Notes under the pieces: generated by a model
Seen by the model: only the letters and a program-made list of their open reading frames with translations
Databases searched by the model: none
Told to the model about the DNA's origin: nothing
Made by a program: the position numbers and the translations under genes
Assembly: GCA_902464015.1 (NCBI GenBank)
Contig: CABQHM010000009.1
Coordinates: forward strand, 1-64,000
Reading direction: 5' to 3'
Source of the DNA: an uncultured Coriobacteriales bacterium
GTDB taxonomy: Bacteria > Actinomycetota > Coriobacteriia > Coriobacteriales > UMGS124
Length of the DNA stretch: 64,000 nucleotides
In this document: positions 1 to 7,912 of the stretch, in pieces
Numbering within the stretch: position 1 is the first letter of the stretch
Layout: every line of letters starts with the position of its first letter

Positions 1-20
1 GCGGAAGAGGCACCTGGGGG

Positions 21-48
21 AGGGGGGCCCGAGAGGGTCCCCCTCTTT
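21..48 (+). terminator. Intrinsic terminator-like hairpin
   Basis: A 10-bp stem (21-30 with 35-44, one G-U pair) closes a GAGA loop and is followed by a short T-rich stretch. It would end transcription of a gene lying left of the window. The T-run is weak. Confidence 0.45.
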
Positions 49-93
49 CGTTTGCGGGGCTTCTCGGGACCCCGCGAAGGCAGACGGGCCGCC

Positions 94-122
94 GGCCCCC
101 TCGGGGGCGGGGGGCCTTTTTG
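94..122 (+). terminator. Intrinsic terminator
   Basis: GGCCCCC (94-100) pairs with GGGGGCC (110-116) and is followed directly by a run of Ts. The T-run side shows plus-strand polarity, so it belongs to a gene left of the window, convergent with glpK. Positions 1-146 hold no visible coding sequence. Confidence 0.65.
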
Positions 123-146
123 TCTTTTGTTATGCAAGCGCTTCGC

Positions 147-1649
147 TTAGCCCCTTGCGCGGTTGAGGGCGCGGTACCAGCCATCGAGGCTTTGCTGGCG
201 GAGCTCTGCGGCTAGCTCGGGCTTGAAGCGGGTTGCCTGAACGGCGTTTACGCGAAGGCTGTCCAGGTCTTTCCAGTAGCCTGCATTGAGGCCTGCAAGG
301 TAGGCGGCTCCTAGTGCGGTGACCTCGGCTGTTTTGGGCCTGACCACGGGACGCTGCAGAAGGCCGGCCTGCCAGACCATCGTGAAGCGGTTCTGCGACC
401 CGCCGCCGTCCACTGCTAGCTCCTCGATGTCACAGGGGAAGTCGTTGCGCATGGCTTCGAGGACGTCGTATGCCTGGTAGGCGATGCTCTCCAGGGCCGC
501 TCGGGCGAGATGTGCGCGTGTGCAGCCGCGTGTGAGACCGCAAATCAGGCCTCGTGCCTCTGCGTCCCACCAAGGGGCGCCAAGGCCTGTGAATGCGGGG
601 ACAAGATAGGTTCCAGCGGTGTCTGGCACACTGAGGGCAAGCTCCTCGGTTTCGCTTGCATCTTTAATGAGCCCCAGCTCGTCGCGAAGCCATTGGACGG
701 TGGAACCTGCGTTGAAGACGGATCCTTCCAAGGCATAACGCAACTCGCCCTTGGTGCTTGCGGCAACGGTTGTGACCAGGCCGTTCTTTGAGGGCACGGC
801 ATGGGTGCCGGTGTTCATGAGGATAAAGCAGCCAGTGCCGTAGGTTGCCTTGGCCTGGCCTTCCTCAAAGCAGCAATGTCCGAATAGAGACGCTTGTTGA
901 TCGCCTGCGACACCCAGGATGGGCGGTTGCAGGCGCATGATATCCTGACTAACCTGGCCATAGTCGCCCATTGACTCTTTGACCTCAGGCAAGATGGCGC
1001 GCGGAATGGTAAACAGGTCGAGAAGCTCGTCATCCCAATCCATGGTGTGGATGTTGAAGAGCATCGTGCGGCTCGCGTTGGTGCGGTCAGTGGCATGGAC
1101 TGCGCCTTCGGTGAGGTTCCAGATGAGCCAGCAATCGATGGTGCCACAGGCAAGTTGCCCCGCCTCGGCGCGCTCGCGCGCTCCGGAGACGTTGTCGAGA
1201 ATCCAGGCGATTTTGCTTGCCGAGAAGTAGGGGTCGAGCACGAGGCCAGTCTTTTGCGCGATGAGATCGCTCAAGCCACGTTCCCGCATGCTTGCAATAA
1301 TGGGCTCTGTTCGTCTGCATTGCCATACGATGGCATTGGAGATGGGCTCGCCAGTGTGCCTGTCCCAAACAACGACTGTCTCGCGTTGGTTCGTGATGCC
1401 AACAGCTGCGATGCGGTCCGAGTGGATGCCGCTTGCAAACTGAACCTCGGAGATAGTTGAGACCTGCTTGGCGAGTATCTCTCGGGCATCATGTTCGACC
1501 CAGCCAGGTTGGGGGTAATGCTGGGTGATGGGCTGGCTTGCCTGAGCGACGGGGGCGCCGTGTGTATCGAACAAGATGGAACGCACTGAGGTCGTTCCGG
1601 AATCGAGCGCGAGGATGTAGGTGTCATCTGAACAGGTCGTTTGATGCAT
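147..1649 (-). CDS. glpK: Glycerol kinase
   Basis: 500-residue FGGY-family kinase that phosphorylates glycerol with ATP to sn-glycerol 3-phosphate in the cytoplasm. The N-terminal phosphate-binding motif LALDSGTTSVRSILFD, the GDQQASLFGH motif and the full family length are visible. A longer frame runs back to 1937, but the start at 1649 is preferred: it has a strong GAGGAGG ribosome-binding site a few bases upstream and gives the normal N-terminus, and the extension would overlap the preceding gene. It lies 11 nt after the MFS gene on the same strand, so the two are probably one operon. No glycerol facilitator gene is adjacent; the MFS protein may supply the substrate (inference). Confidence 0.95.
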   Translation of the reverse strand: MHQTTCSDDTYILALDSGTTSVRSILFDTHGAPVAQASQPITQHYPQPGWVEHDAREILAKQVSTISEVQFASGIHSDRIAAVGITNQRETVVVWDRHTGEPISNAIVWQCRRTEPIIASMRERGLSDLIAQKTGLVLDPYFSASKIAWILDNVSGARERAEAGQLACGTIDCWLIWNLTEGAVHATDRTNASRTMLFNIHTMDWDDELLDLFTIPRAILPEVKESMGDYGQVSQDIMRLQPPILGVAGDQQASLFGHCCFEEGQAKATYGTGCFILMNTGTHAVPSKNGLVTTVAASTKGELRYALEGSVFNAGSTVQWLRDELGLIKDASETEELALSVPDTAGTYLVPAFTGLGAPWWDAEARGLICGLTRGCTRAHLARAALESIAYQAYDVLEAMRNDFPCDIEELAVDGGGSQNRFTMVWQAGLLQRPVVRPKTAEVTALGAAYLAGLNAGYWKDLDSLRVNAVQATRFKPELAAELRQQSLDGWYRALNRARG

Positions 1650-1660
1650 GGGACCTCCTC

Positions 1661-2878
1661 TTATGATGTGGTTGACGTTGACTTTTTCGGTAGCTGCCTG
1701 AGAAGGCCTACCTCGAGGATGAATGTCGCGACGATGCAGACGCTCGACAGAAGTGGGAGCGCCCAAATGGGTGCAACGGTGATGAAAGCGCCGCCCAAAG
1801 CCGAACCGATGGCGTTGCCGAGCTGCAGGGCAGATCCTGACAGCGCTAGGGCCATGGGTGCGTCCTTCCCCGCCAGCTTGGTGATAAGCAGGTTTTGCGA
1901 GGGGTTGAAGCCCCAGTCGGCCATGACCCACAGGCACATGAAGACCCAGATGCCCACCGGGTTGGAATGCAGGAGCGACAGACCAGCAAGTGTGACCATC
2001 TGCATGATGAGGACGACCCGGCAGGTAAGCTGGAATCCCTTGTGGTCAGTGAGGGAGCCTCCCGCCTTGATGCCCACGGCGCTCATGAAGGCGCTGACAA
2101 GAAGGACCAGGCTGACCGTTGACGAACCTTGCCCAAAGACGCTCTCCAAGAAGGGCGTCACATAGGTGTAGTAGCTTGAGTAGCCTACGTTAAGCAGCAC
2201 CATGACAATGAGCGCGCGCAGGATAAGTGGGTTGTGCAGTGGGGCGAAGCGGGCCCGCAGCGACCCATCATGTTCAATTTCCTCAAGGTTGGAGGGAATG
2301 CGCTGTGCAACAAGGAAGCAGCTTACAAGGACATATGCCGCAAGAAAGGCGTAAAGGATATGCCAATCTATATATATGCATATGCGCTGCGCAAGCGGCA
2401 TGGCGATAATTTGTGCTGCGCTCGACCCTAAGCCCATGTTTGCCAGGGCGCTTGCTTGTTTGCCGGGAGGAGCGAGCCTGGAGGCCAGCGCCATGGCGCA
2501 GGCGCAGTAAAGGCCGCTTCCCAAGCCCATGACGACGCGTGTGGCAATGAGTATGACGTAGTTTGAGGTACTTGCCATGACGGCCATGCCTGCTGCCAGG
2601 AGGATGAGTCCCACAATGAGCTGATTTCGTTGGGTGACGCGAGACATCCGCGCAAGGAGGACCGGGGCTCCCAGGGCGCTGGCAACGGAGAATGCTGTCA
2701 TGAGCTGGCCGACATGGGCAAGCGTGGTGTCGCATGAGGCGGCGATGACGCTGGGAATGCCCATGATGAACTGCTGCGAACAGCCCAAGGCGAAACTGCA
2801 CAGCGTCAGAATCAAGATTGTGCGACCAGCTTGTTGGGTCTTAGTCTCGGCCTTCTGCCGTCCCTGTGTGGTGTCCAT
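1661..2878 (-). CDS. MFS transporter upstream of glpK
   Basis: 405-residue integral membrane protein with about twelve hydrophobic segments and an MFS-like RMSRVTQR loop between helices 2 and 3, resembling sugar/organic-anion efflux or uptake permeases. The start at 2878 is chosen because GGGAAGG lies just upstream; an in-frame extension to 3049 runs through terminator-like DNA and has no support. It is first in a two-gene unit with glpK (11-nt gap). Substrate is unknown; glycerol, a glycerol-containing compound or a phosphodiester is suggested only by the neighbour. It has its own promoter region, because two terminators lie upstream at 3017-3134. Confidence 0.85.
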   Translation of the reverse strand: MDTTQGRQKAETKTQQAGRTILILTLCSFALGCSQQFIMGIPSVIAASCDTTLAHVGQLMTAFSVASALGAPVLLARMSRVTQRNQLIVGLILLAAGMAVMASTSNYVILIATRVVMGLGSGLYCACAMALASRLAPPGKQASALANMGLGSSAAQIIAMPLAQRICIYIDWHILYAFLAAYVLVSCFLVAQRIPSNLEEIEHDGSLRARFAPLHNPLILRALIVMVLLNVGYSSYYTYVTPFLESVFGQGSSTVSLVLLVSAFMSAVGIKAGGSLTDHKGFQLTCRVVLIMQMVTLAGLSLLHSNPVGIWVFMCLWVMADWGFNPSQNLLITKLAGKDAPMALALSGSALQLGNAIGSALGGAFITVAPIWALPLLSSVCIVATFILEVGLLRQLPKKSTSTTS

Positions 2879-2980
2879 GCCGCCTTCCCATGCCGCTGTG
2901 TCGCCGTTTGTGTCAAACGCTGCGATTATAGAACGGAGCACGACATCTTCCCAGGCCTTCTGCTGAGGAGCCGCCCAGCG

Positions 2981-3096
2981 GCAAGGGATATCAGTTTGGG
3001 CTGCTGTGACATGATGAAAAGGGCGCTCCGCCAAATGCAGCGCGCCCATGCTTGACGCAGGTGAGCGGTAAGGGATATCAGTTTGGGTTGCTGGGG
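2981..3096. repeat. Direct repeat of an 18-bp motif with flanks
   Basis: AAGGGATATCAGTTTGGG occurs at 2983-3000 and again at 3070-3087, 87 bp apart. Each copy is followed by a GGGCG-containing terminator hairpin. The unit looks like a tandem duplication in the gap between the glycosyltransferase operon and the MFS/glpK operon. Confidence 0.7.
3017..3047 (-). terminator. Second terminator after glycosyltransferase operon
   Basis: On the minus strand GGGCGC pairs with GCGCCC and is followed by TTTT. This is the weaker copy of the duplicated unit. Confidence 0.45.
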
Positions 3097-3101
3097 CACG
3101 A

Positions 3102-3134
3102 AAAAGGGCGTGCTGTCAAAAGCAGCACGCCCTT
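3102..3134 (-). terminator. Terminator of the glycosyltransferase operon
   Basis: AAAGGGCGTGCTG and CAGCACGCCCTTT form a 13-bp stem with a 7-nt loop. The minus strand carries a TTTTT tail, matching the end of the glycosyltransferase gene at 3162. Confidence 0.8.
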
Positions 3135-3161
3135 TGTTCGAAAGAAGCGTTTGACACGCGT

Positions 3162-4151
3162 TTAGAGCTCCTGGCCGTACTTCTCCATGAAGGCGTCGAG
3201 GTCGCTCATGAGCAGCTCCATGCGCTCCCAGTTCTCGGGCGGAAAGTAGTTCTTGTCGAGGGTGCCCGCCTGCTCGGCGCGCTTGTACTCGTCGGCCCAA
3301 CGCTGGGCGAATGCCCTGCGGTGCTCGTCGGCAATGCGGTTGAAGTTCCAACGGTAGGTGCCAAACTTGAGGTAGTTGAGCATGGGGGCGAAGGCCTTCT
3401 GGCGCTCAGGGTCGCGCGCCATGAACTTCTCGCTCAGCTCGTACTCGCCGCAGACCTCGTAGATCTTGGTGGACGACTTGCAGGAGGAGGCGGTGTTGTC
3501 GACGCGGTAGTGCAGGCCGAAGTACGGCAGAAGCGCTGCACGGCGAGCGGCCATCCAGCACTGTTGCACAAAGGACGTGTCCTGATAGGAGGCGCCGGGG
3601 GTCGTGTTGAAGGCGATGCCGTTGTCGATGATGAACTGGCGGCGGTACAGTGCCGACCAAATGATCGGGATCTCGGCGAGAACGCTCTGCTCCTTTGCGG
3701 GGTCGAACACGTGCTTGTACTTATAGCCGTCGTAGACGTGCATCTCGCGGTCGCCAGAGGCGTCATGCTCGAAGTAGTTGCACTTCACGACGTCAAGACG
3801 ATGGCGATGGGCGTAGCGCCACAGCGTCTCGAACATGTCGGGGGAGGCGAAGTCATCAGACTCGCAGATGCCGATGTACTCGCCCGTCGCATGCTCGATG
3901 CCCTTGTTCATCGAGTCGCCGTAGCCGGAGTTCGCCTTGTCCACAAGCTTGACGCGGCTGTCGCGTTTTTGATACTCGCGGATGATGTCGGGCGAATTGT
4001 CGGTCGAGCCGTCGTTGATGCAGACGATCTCGATGTCCTTGAGCGTCTGGCCGAGCAGGCTGTCGAGGCATTCGGGCAGGTACTTCGACGTGTTGTAGAT
4101 GGGTACGAGAATTGAGACCTTGGGGGCCTTGTTTGCATTGGAGAAGAGCAT
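3162..4151 (-). CDS. Family 2 glycosyltransferase
   Basis: 329-residue GT-A fold enzyme expected to add a sugar from a nucleotide-sugar donor to a surface glycan on the cytoplasmic face. The N-terminal VSILVPIYN strand, the INDGSTDNS nucleotide-binding motif (about residues 45-53) and the metal-binding ESDD (97-100) are all present. It is the last gene of a two-gene unit: the upstream glycosyltransferase ends 2 nt before its start, with GGAAAGG as ribosome-binding site inside that gene. There are no membrane helices. The sugar and acceptor cannot be read from sequence; cell-wall polymer or S-layer glycan synthesis is inferred from the CsaB/SLH genes 4-6 kb away. Confidence 0.9.
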   Translation of the reverse strand: MLFSNANKAPKVSILVPIYNTSKYLPECLDSLLGQTLKDIEIVCINDGSTDNSPDIIREYQKRDSRVKLVDKANSGYGDSMNKGIEHATGEYIGICESDDFASPDMFETLWRYAHRHRLDVVKCNYFEHDASGDREMHVYDGYKYKHVFDPAKEQSVLAEIPIIWSALYRRQFIIDNGIAFNTTPGASYQDTSFVQQCWMAARRAALLPYFGLHYRVDNTASSCKSSTKIYEVCGEYELSEKFMARDPERQKAFAPMLNYLKFGTYRWNFNRIADEHRRAFAQRWADEYKRAEQAGTLDKNYFPPENWERMELLMSDLDAFMEKYGQEL

Positions 4152-4153
4152 GT

Positions 4154-6253
4154 TTAGCCTTTCCGACGAATGAGGTTGATGAGCTTGCGCGGCAGGGCCG
4201 TGACGATCCTGCCTGCCTTGTAGGTCACCGAGCTATAGAAGCGGTCCATTTCCTGACGCAGAAGTTCGGCCTGTGTGGCAAACTCGCCGACCTGCTTCAG
4301 GTTGCGGCCGTTCGCCATGCCCATGCGATGAAGAAGCGCATAGGAGTGCGTGATGAGATAGGCTTCGCTGGATTCGGCCTCGAGAAGCAGGCGGAGCGAC
4401 TCGAGGTTTTGAGCCGGAAGCAGCACCTCGTCGACCACATCAGGCCACCTGTCAAGGGCCTTACGCGTGACGCAGAAGAGCTCGGCGGCGTCTGCGGGGT
4501 TTCGCATCGTGTCTGCCAGCGAGCAGAGGGCGGCTGCGATTGCCGAGCGCAGAGAGTGCGCGCGCGCATCCTCCAGACCGGCTTCTTCGGCCGCTGCGAT
4601 GCAGGATGCGACAAAGTCCTCGATGCCGTGAGGCGTCTGGAAATGTGGCTTGCGAAGCGTCAGCAGGGGAATCTGGGTGGGCAGAATCGCCTGTGCGCTG
4701 GCAAGGCATTTCATGGCAAACACAGAGACGTCGCGGCATGCCTCGGGGTCACGCTCGGCGCATGCCTTGACGAGGTCGGTTGCAAAGAACTTGTTATAGG
4801 GCGCGGCCGAGGCGAAGTGGAAGACGCCATCTCCCAATTCCGCAGCGGAAAACGTCTGACGGTTGTCGAGGACCGTGGAGGCGTCGATGTGCAGATACCG
4901 GAAGACGTCGGAGTGCTCGAGCGAACCGTCGGCATCGGTGAAGGTCACGACGTCGGCGTGGCCGGCAATCGAACTCGCGCTCGGCATCTCCGCTTTCTTC
5001 TGGGCAGCCCATGCCTCGTAGTTTGACGCAGCAGCCAAAAGCTGGCGGAAGGACGTGGGCTCGTATTCGCAGATGCTTCCCGGGAAGATGACCCAGGCGG
5101 CGCGAGCTGCGGCAACAGCCTCGGACATGGTTGCAAAGGTTCGGCAGCGGTCATCGCGCAGCATTGCCTTGAAGTCGGGCGCATCGTCGGAAGCGACGTA
5201 GAGAATTTCGAAGTGCTGCTCGTCTTGCACCTCGAGAGAGTGAAACGAATCCTCGTCGAAAGCCATGCCGGGCTGTGCGGAGAAGATGACGCTCACCACA
5301 GGTTGCTCGACGGGTTGCGCCTTGGACTCGAGGATGAACGCGAGCTGGTCCTTGCGCACCTGGGGGATGTCGGCTCGGACAGCCTCGGTGAAGCAGCGCT
5401 CTATCAAGCCTCCGAAGGCGTCTGCGAGCTGCTTGCGCGTCTCGAGGCGGGCGTTACGAGCGTCGCGATACAAAAAGTCGATGGCCCAGTTGAGCATTGC
5501 CTGCTCGTGGCCGACAAAGTACGAGCGCTCGCGCCACGTGTCCAGGACGTAGTTGACGACCTTGATGTGCTCAAGGAGCCTGCTGTCACAATCATCGGCC
5601 ATGACGGCAGAGTCTTTGTGGTTGCGGTAGAAGTAAAGCGTCTCGGGCGTGAAGCTGACGACGCGTGCACAGGGAAAGGTGCAAAACTGGAAAGCGTTGT
5701 CCTCGCCCAGGCGCAGCTCCGTGTTGAAGCGCAGACTGTTGTCGACGAGCAGGGAGCGTCGATACAGCTTGTTGCACATGAGGGGGTTGCTCCCGACCTC
5801 GCCAAGAAGTGCATCGATGGAATTGCCGGTGTAGGTCGTGGCGCGCTTGGCAAAGCAGTCATCAGCCCAGAAGCCGATGGGGAAGGTCTTGCCGCCGAAC
5901 ACGACGATGTCGGCGCCGTCGCGCTCGGCAACTTTGTGGAGCAGCTCGCACGTGTCATGGCGAATAAAGTCGTCGGAGTCCACGAACAGGACGTAGGTGC
6001 CGCAGGCAAGCTCAAGGCCATGGTTGCGAGCGGCAGAGACGCCGGCGTTTGCCTGGTGGATGGCTTTGACGCGCGCATCGGCCTTGGCTGCCTCGTCAAT
6101 CATGGCGGGGGAGCCGTCGGTCGAGCCGTCGTCGATGCAGATGATCTCGATGTCGCCAAACGACTGCTTCAGAAGGCTGTCCAAGCATTCTTGGAGGTAC
6201 CTTTGGGTGTTGTAGACGGGTACGACGATCGATATGGTGGGGCTGGTTGCCAT
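4154..6253 (-). CDS. Two-domain family 2 glycosyltransferase
   Basis: 699-residue protein. Residues about 6-250 form a complete GT2 domain with ISIVVPVYN, IDDGSTDGS (40-48) and DSDD (92-95). From about residue 318 a second, degenerate GT2-like domain begins with PVVSVIFSAQPG; the place of its metal-binding acidic cluster reads FPGSI, and a later PYNKFF segment matches the family's NKL-F motif. The C-terminus (LRQEMDRFYSSVTYKAGRIV) looks like the helical tail of polymer glycosyltransferases. The start at 6253 has an upstream GAGGAG; an in-frame ATG at 6316 lacks one. It is translationally coupled to the next glycosyltransferase. It probably builds the same surface polymer, with the second domain binding acceptor rather than catalysing (inference). 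Confidence 0.85.
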   Translation of the reverse strand: MATSPTISIVVPVYNTQRYLQECLDSLLKQSFGDIEIICIDDGSTDGSPAMIDEAAKADARVKAIHQANAGVSAARNHGLELACGTYVLFVDSDDFIRHDTCELLHKVAERDGADIVVFGGKTFPIGFWADDCFAKRATTYTGNSIDALLGEVGSNPLMCNKLYRRSLLVDNSLRFNTELRLGEDNAFQFCTFPCARVVSFTPETLYFYRNHKDSAVMADDCDSRLLEHIKVVNYVLDTWRERSYFVGHEQAMLNWAIDFLYRDARNARLETRKQLADAFGGLIERCFTEAVRADIPQVRKDQLAFILESKAQPVEQPVVSVIFSAQPGMAFDEDSFHSLEVQDEQHFEILYVASDDAPDFKAMLRDDRCRTFATMSEAVAAARAAWVIFPGSICEYEPTSFRQLLAAASNYEAWAAQKKAEMPSASSIAGHADVVTFTDADGSLEHSDVFRYLHIDASTVLDNRQTFSAAELGDGVFHFASAAPYNKFFATDLVKACAERDPEACRDVSVFAMKCLASAQAILPTQIPLLTLRKPHFQTPHGIEDFVASCIAAAEEAGLEDARAHSLRSAIAAALCSLADTMRNPADAAELFCVTRKALDRWPDVVDEVLLPAQNLESLRLLLEAESSEAYLITHSYALLHRMGMANGRNLKQVGEFATQAELLRQEMDRFYSSVTYKAGRIVTALPRKLINLIRRKG

Positions 6254-6459
6254 CGAGCGTTGCTCCTCGCGAATAACGGTTGATGCGCCCGACTTTTCGT
6301 CGGGCAGCTGGTTCATTCACGCATAATTCTATCAGCCGGCTTTAAACGTTGGCCCATAGTTGGCTCTCAATCAGGAAAAGACCGTGTAAACCTGGGCTGT
6401 TTTTGATTCAGACCGAGACACAGGGCGGCTTTGGCCCAGCTGGGCATGCGAGCGGCGGG

Positions 6460-7752
6460 TTACTGTTCCCGCTGCTTCATCGAAAGCAGCTTGCGCTGCA
6501 CGGCGCGGGGGATGCGGCAAACCGCCCGGCCGATCTTTTGCTCGGCGGCGTTCATGGCGCGCTCGTGCTCGTCGCGCAGCGCCGCGAGGCTGGCCTGGAG
6601 CTTCTCGATGGTAGCTTGCGCCTCACGAGTGGCAGTCTCTTGTTCGCGCAGGCGGTTTTCGAGCGCCTGGCGGGCTTCGAATTGCATGCGTTCGCGATAG
6701 CATGCCTGGTCAAAAGCTGCGCGCAGTCGGAGCTGCTCGGCATGGAGGAGCCGGTCGCGATCGTTGGCGAATATCGCGCGCAGTACGTTGACGTCGTCGA
6801 TGTTGTCGATTTCGTCCAGGTTGGCCTCACTGATGTTCAGGTCGTACAGGCCGCAGCTGTTGAGATACGAGAAGACTTCGTCAAAAGACTCTCGGTTCTT
6901 GAGCGTCAGAAGGTTGTAGACACATCCGCCGGCGACCCAGACAAGATAGGAGTGCCTCAGCTCGTCCATGCAGCCCTGTTCTTCCAGGAATGCGCGCAGG
7001 GCCTGGAAAGCGCGAACGAAGTCGAGGGGATGCGCATCCTTCGTGTCCATGGCGCTTGTGCCGATGTTCTCGCGATGGTACAGGGCCTGCTCGTCGGTGC
7101 AGGCAACACGCTGGGCCAGCACTGCGGCGGGCAGCGAGAACATCACGTCTTCGCTCAAAAAGACGTCATCTTGGAAGCGGATAGTATTGTCACGAATGAA
7201 TGATGTGCGGATAAGCTTGTTCCACGGCACGGTGCGAAACGTCGAGAACGTGGCGTCGGGGTTGTCGCGCCAGGTGAAGCAGCCTTCGGGGAACAAATGG
7301 CGTGGAAGGCTCCATGGCACACTGATGGGCGTGGCAATCTTGTTGTCGTAGAGCATGAAAGGTAGCAGCACGATGTCGGCATCGTAGCGTTCGGCTACCT
7401 GCACAGCACCTTCGAGAAGGTTGGGCTTGCAGAAGTCGTCGGCATCGCAGCAGTAAAGGTAGTCGCCCCGGGCAACCTCGATGGCGCGATTGCGGGCTTT
7501 CGCAGGGCCGGCGTTACTCTGGGAGATGACTTTGACGCGTGCGTCGGTGCGAGCGTAGTTGGCGAGTGTGGCCGGGGTTGCGTCTGTCGAGCCGTCGTCG
7601 ACGCAGATGACCTCGATGTTTGCGAGCGACTGCGCCAGGAGGGAGTCGATGCACTGTGGCAGGTAGGCCTCTTCGTTGAAGACCGGGACGATGACCGAAA
7701 CCCGGGGATGCGCGCCAAGCTCCTGTGCAGTCTTTGTCACCATTGCCTCCAT
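6460..7752 (-). CDS. Family 2 glycosyltransferase with coiled-coil tail
   Basis: 430 residues. The N-terminal half is a standard GT2 domain with VSVIVPVFNEE, VDDGSTDATP (51-60) and DADD (103-106). Residues about 345-415 are rich in A/E/Q/R heptads and predict a coiled coil, ending in a basic tail. Two possible starts lie 9 nt apart (7752 and 7743), with no clear ribosome-binding site deciding between them. It is divergent from the CsaB-like gene across a 160-bp gap and belongs to the same surface-glycan cluster. Acceptor and donor are unknown. Confidence 0.88.
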   Translation of the reverse strand: MEAMVTKTAQELGAHPRVSVIVPVFNEEAYLPQCIDSLLAQSLANIEVICVDDGSTDATPATLANYARTDARVKVISQSNAGPAKARNRAIEVARGDYLYCCDADDFCKPNLLEGAVQVAERYDADIVLLPFMLYDNKIATPISVPWSLPRHLFPEGCFTWRDNPDATFSTFRTVPWNKLIRTSFIRDNTIRFQDDVFLSEDVMFSLPAAVLAQRVACTDEQALYHRENIGTSAMDTKDAHPLDFVRAFQALRAFLEEQGCMDELRHSYLVWVAGGCVYNLLTLKNRESFDEVFSYLNSCGLYDLNISEANLDEIDNIDDVNVLRAIFANDRDRLLHAEQLRLRAAFDQACYRERMQFEARQALENRLREQETATREAQATIEKLQASLAALRDEHERAMNAAEQKIGRAVCRIPRAVQRKLLSMKQREQ

Positions 7753-7912
7753 TAGACTTCGAAGTTGCGAAAATCATACCGTCATGGGTGCGTGGGCCGT
7801 GCCTTCACGGTAAGATGCGCACTGTCATTCCGTATTCGGTCCCCATGCTTGGCCTCAATGGTTGGTCGAGCGTGCGGTGTCTTTTGGCAAGCTGTTCGAG
7901 CTGGAGTTTTTG

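Noticed and set aside
1650..1937. N-terminal extension of glycerol kinase
   Set aside because: It overlaps the MFS gene and the strong ribosome-binding site marks 1649 as the start.
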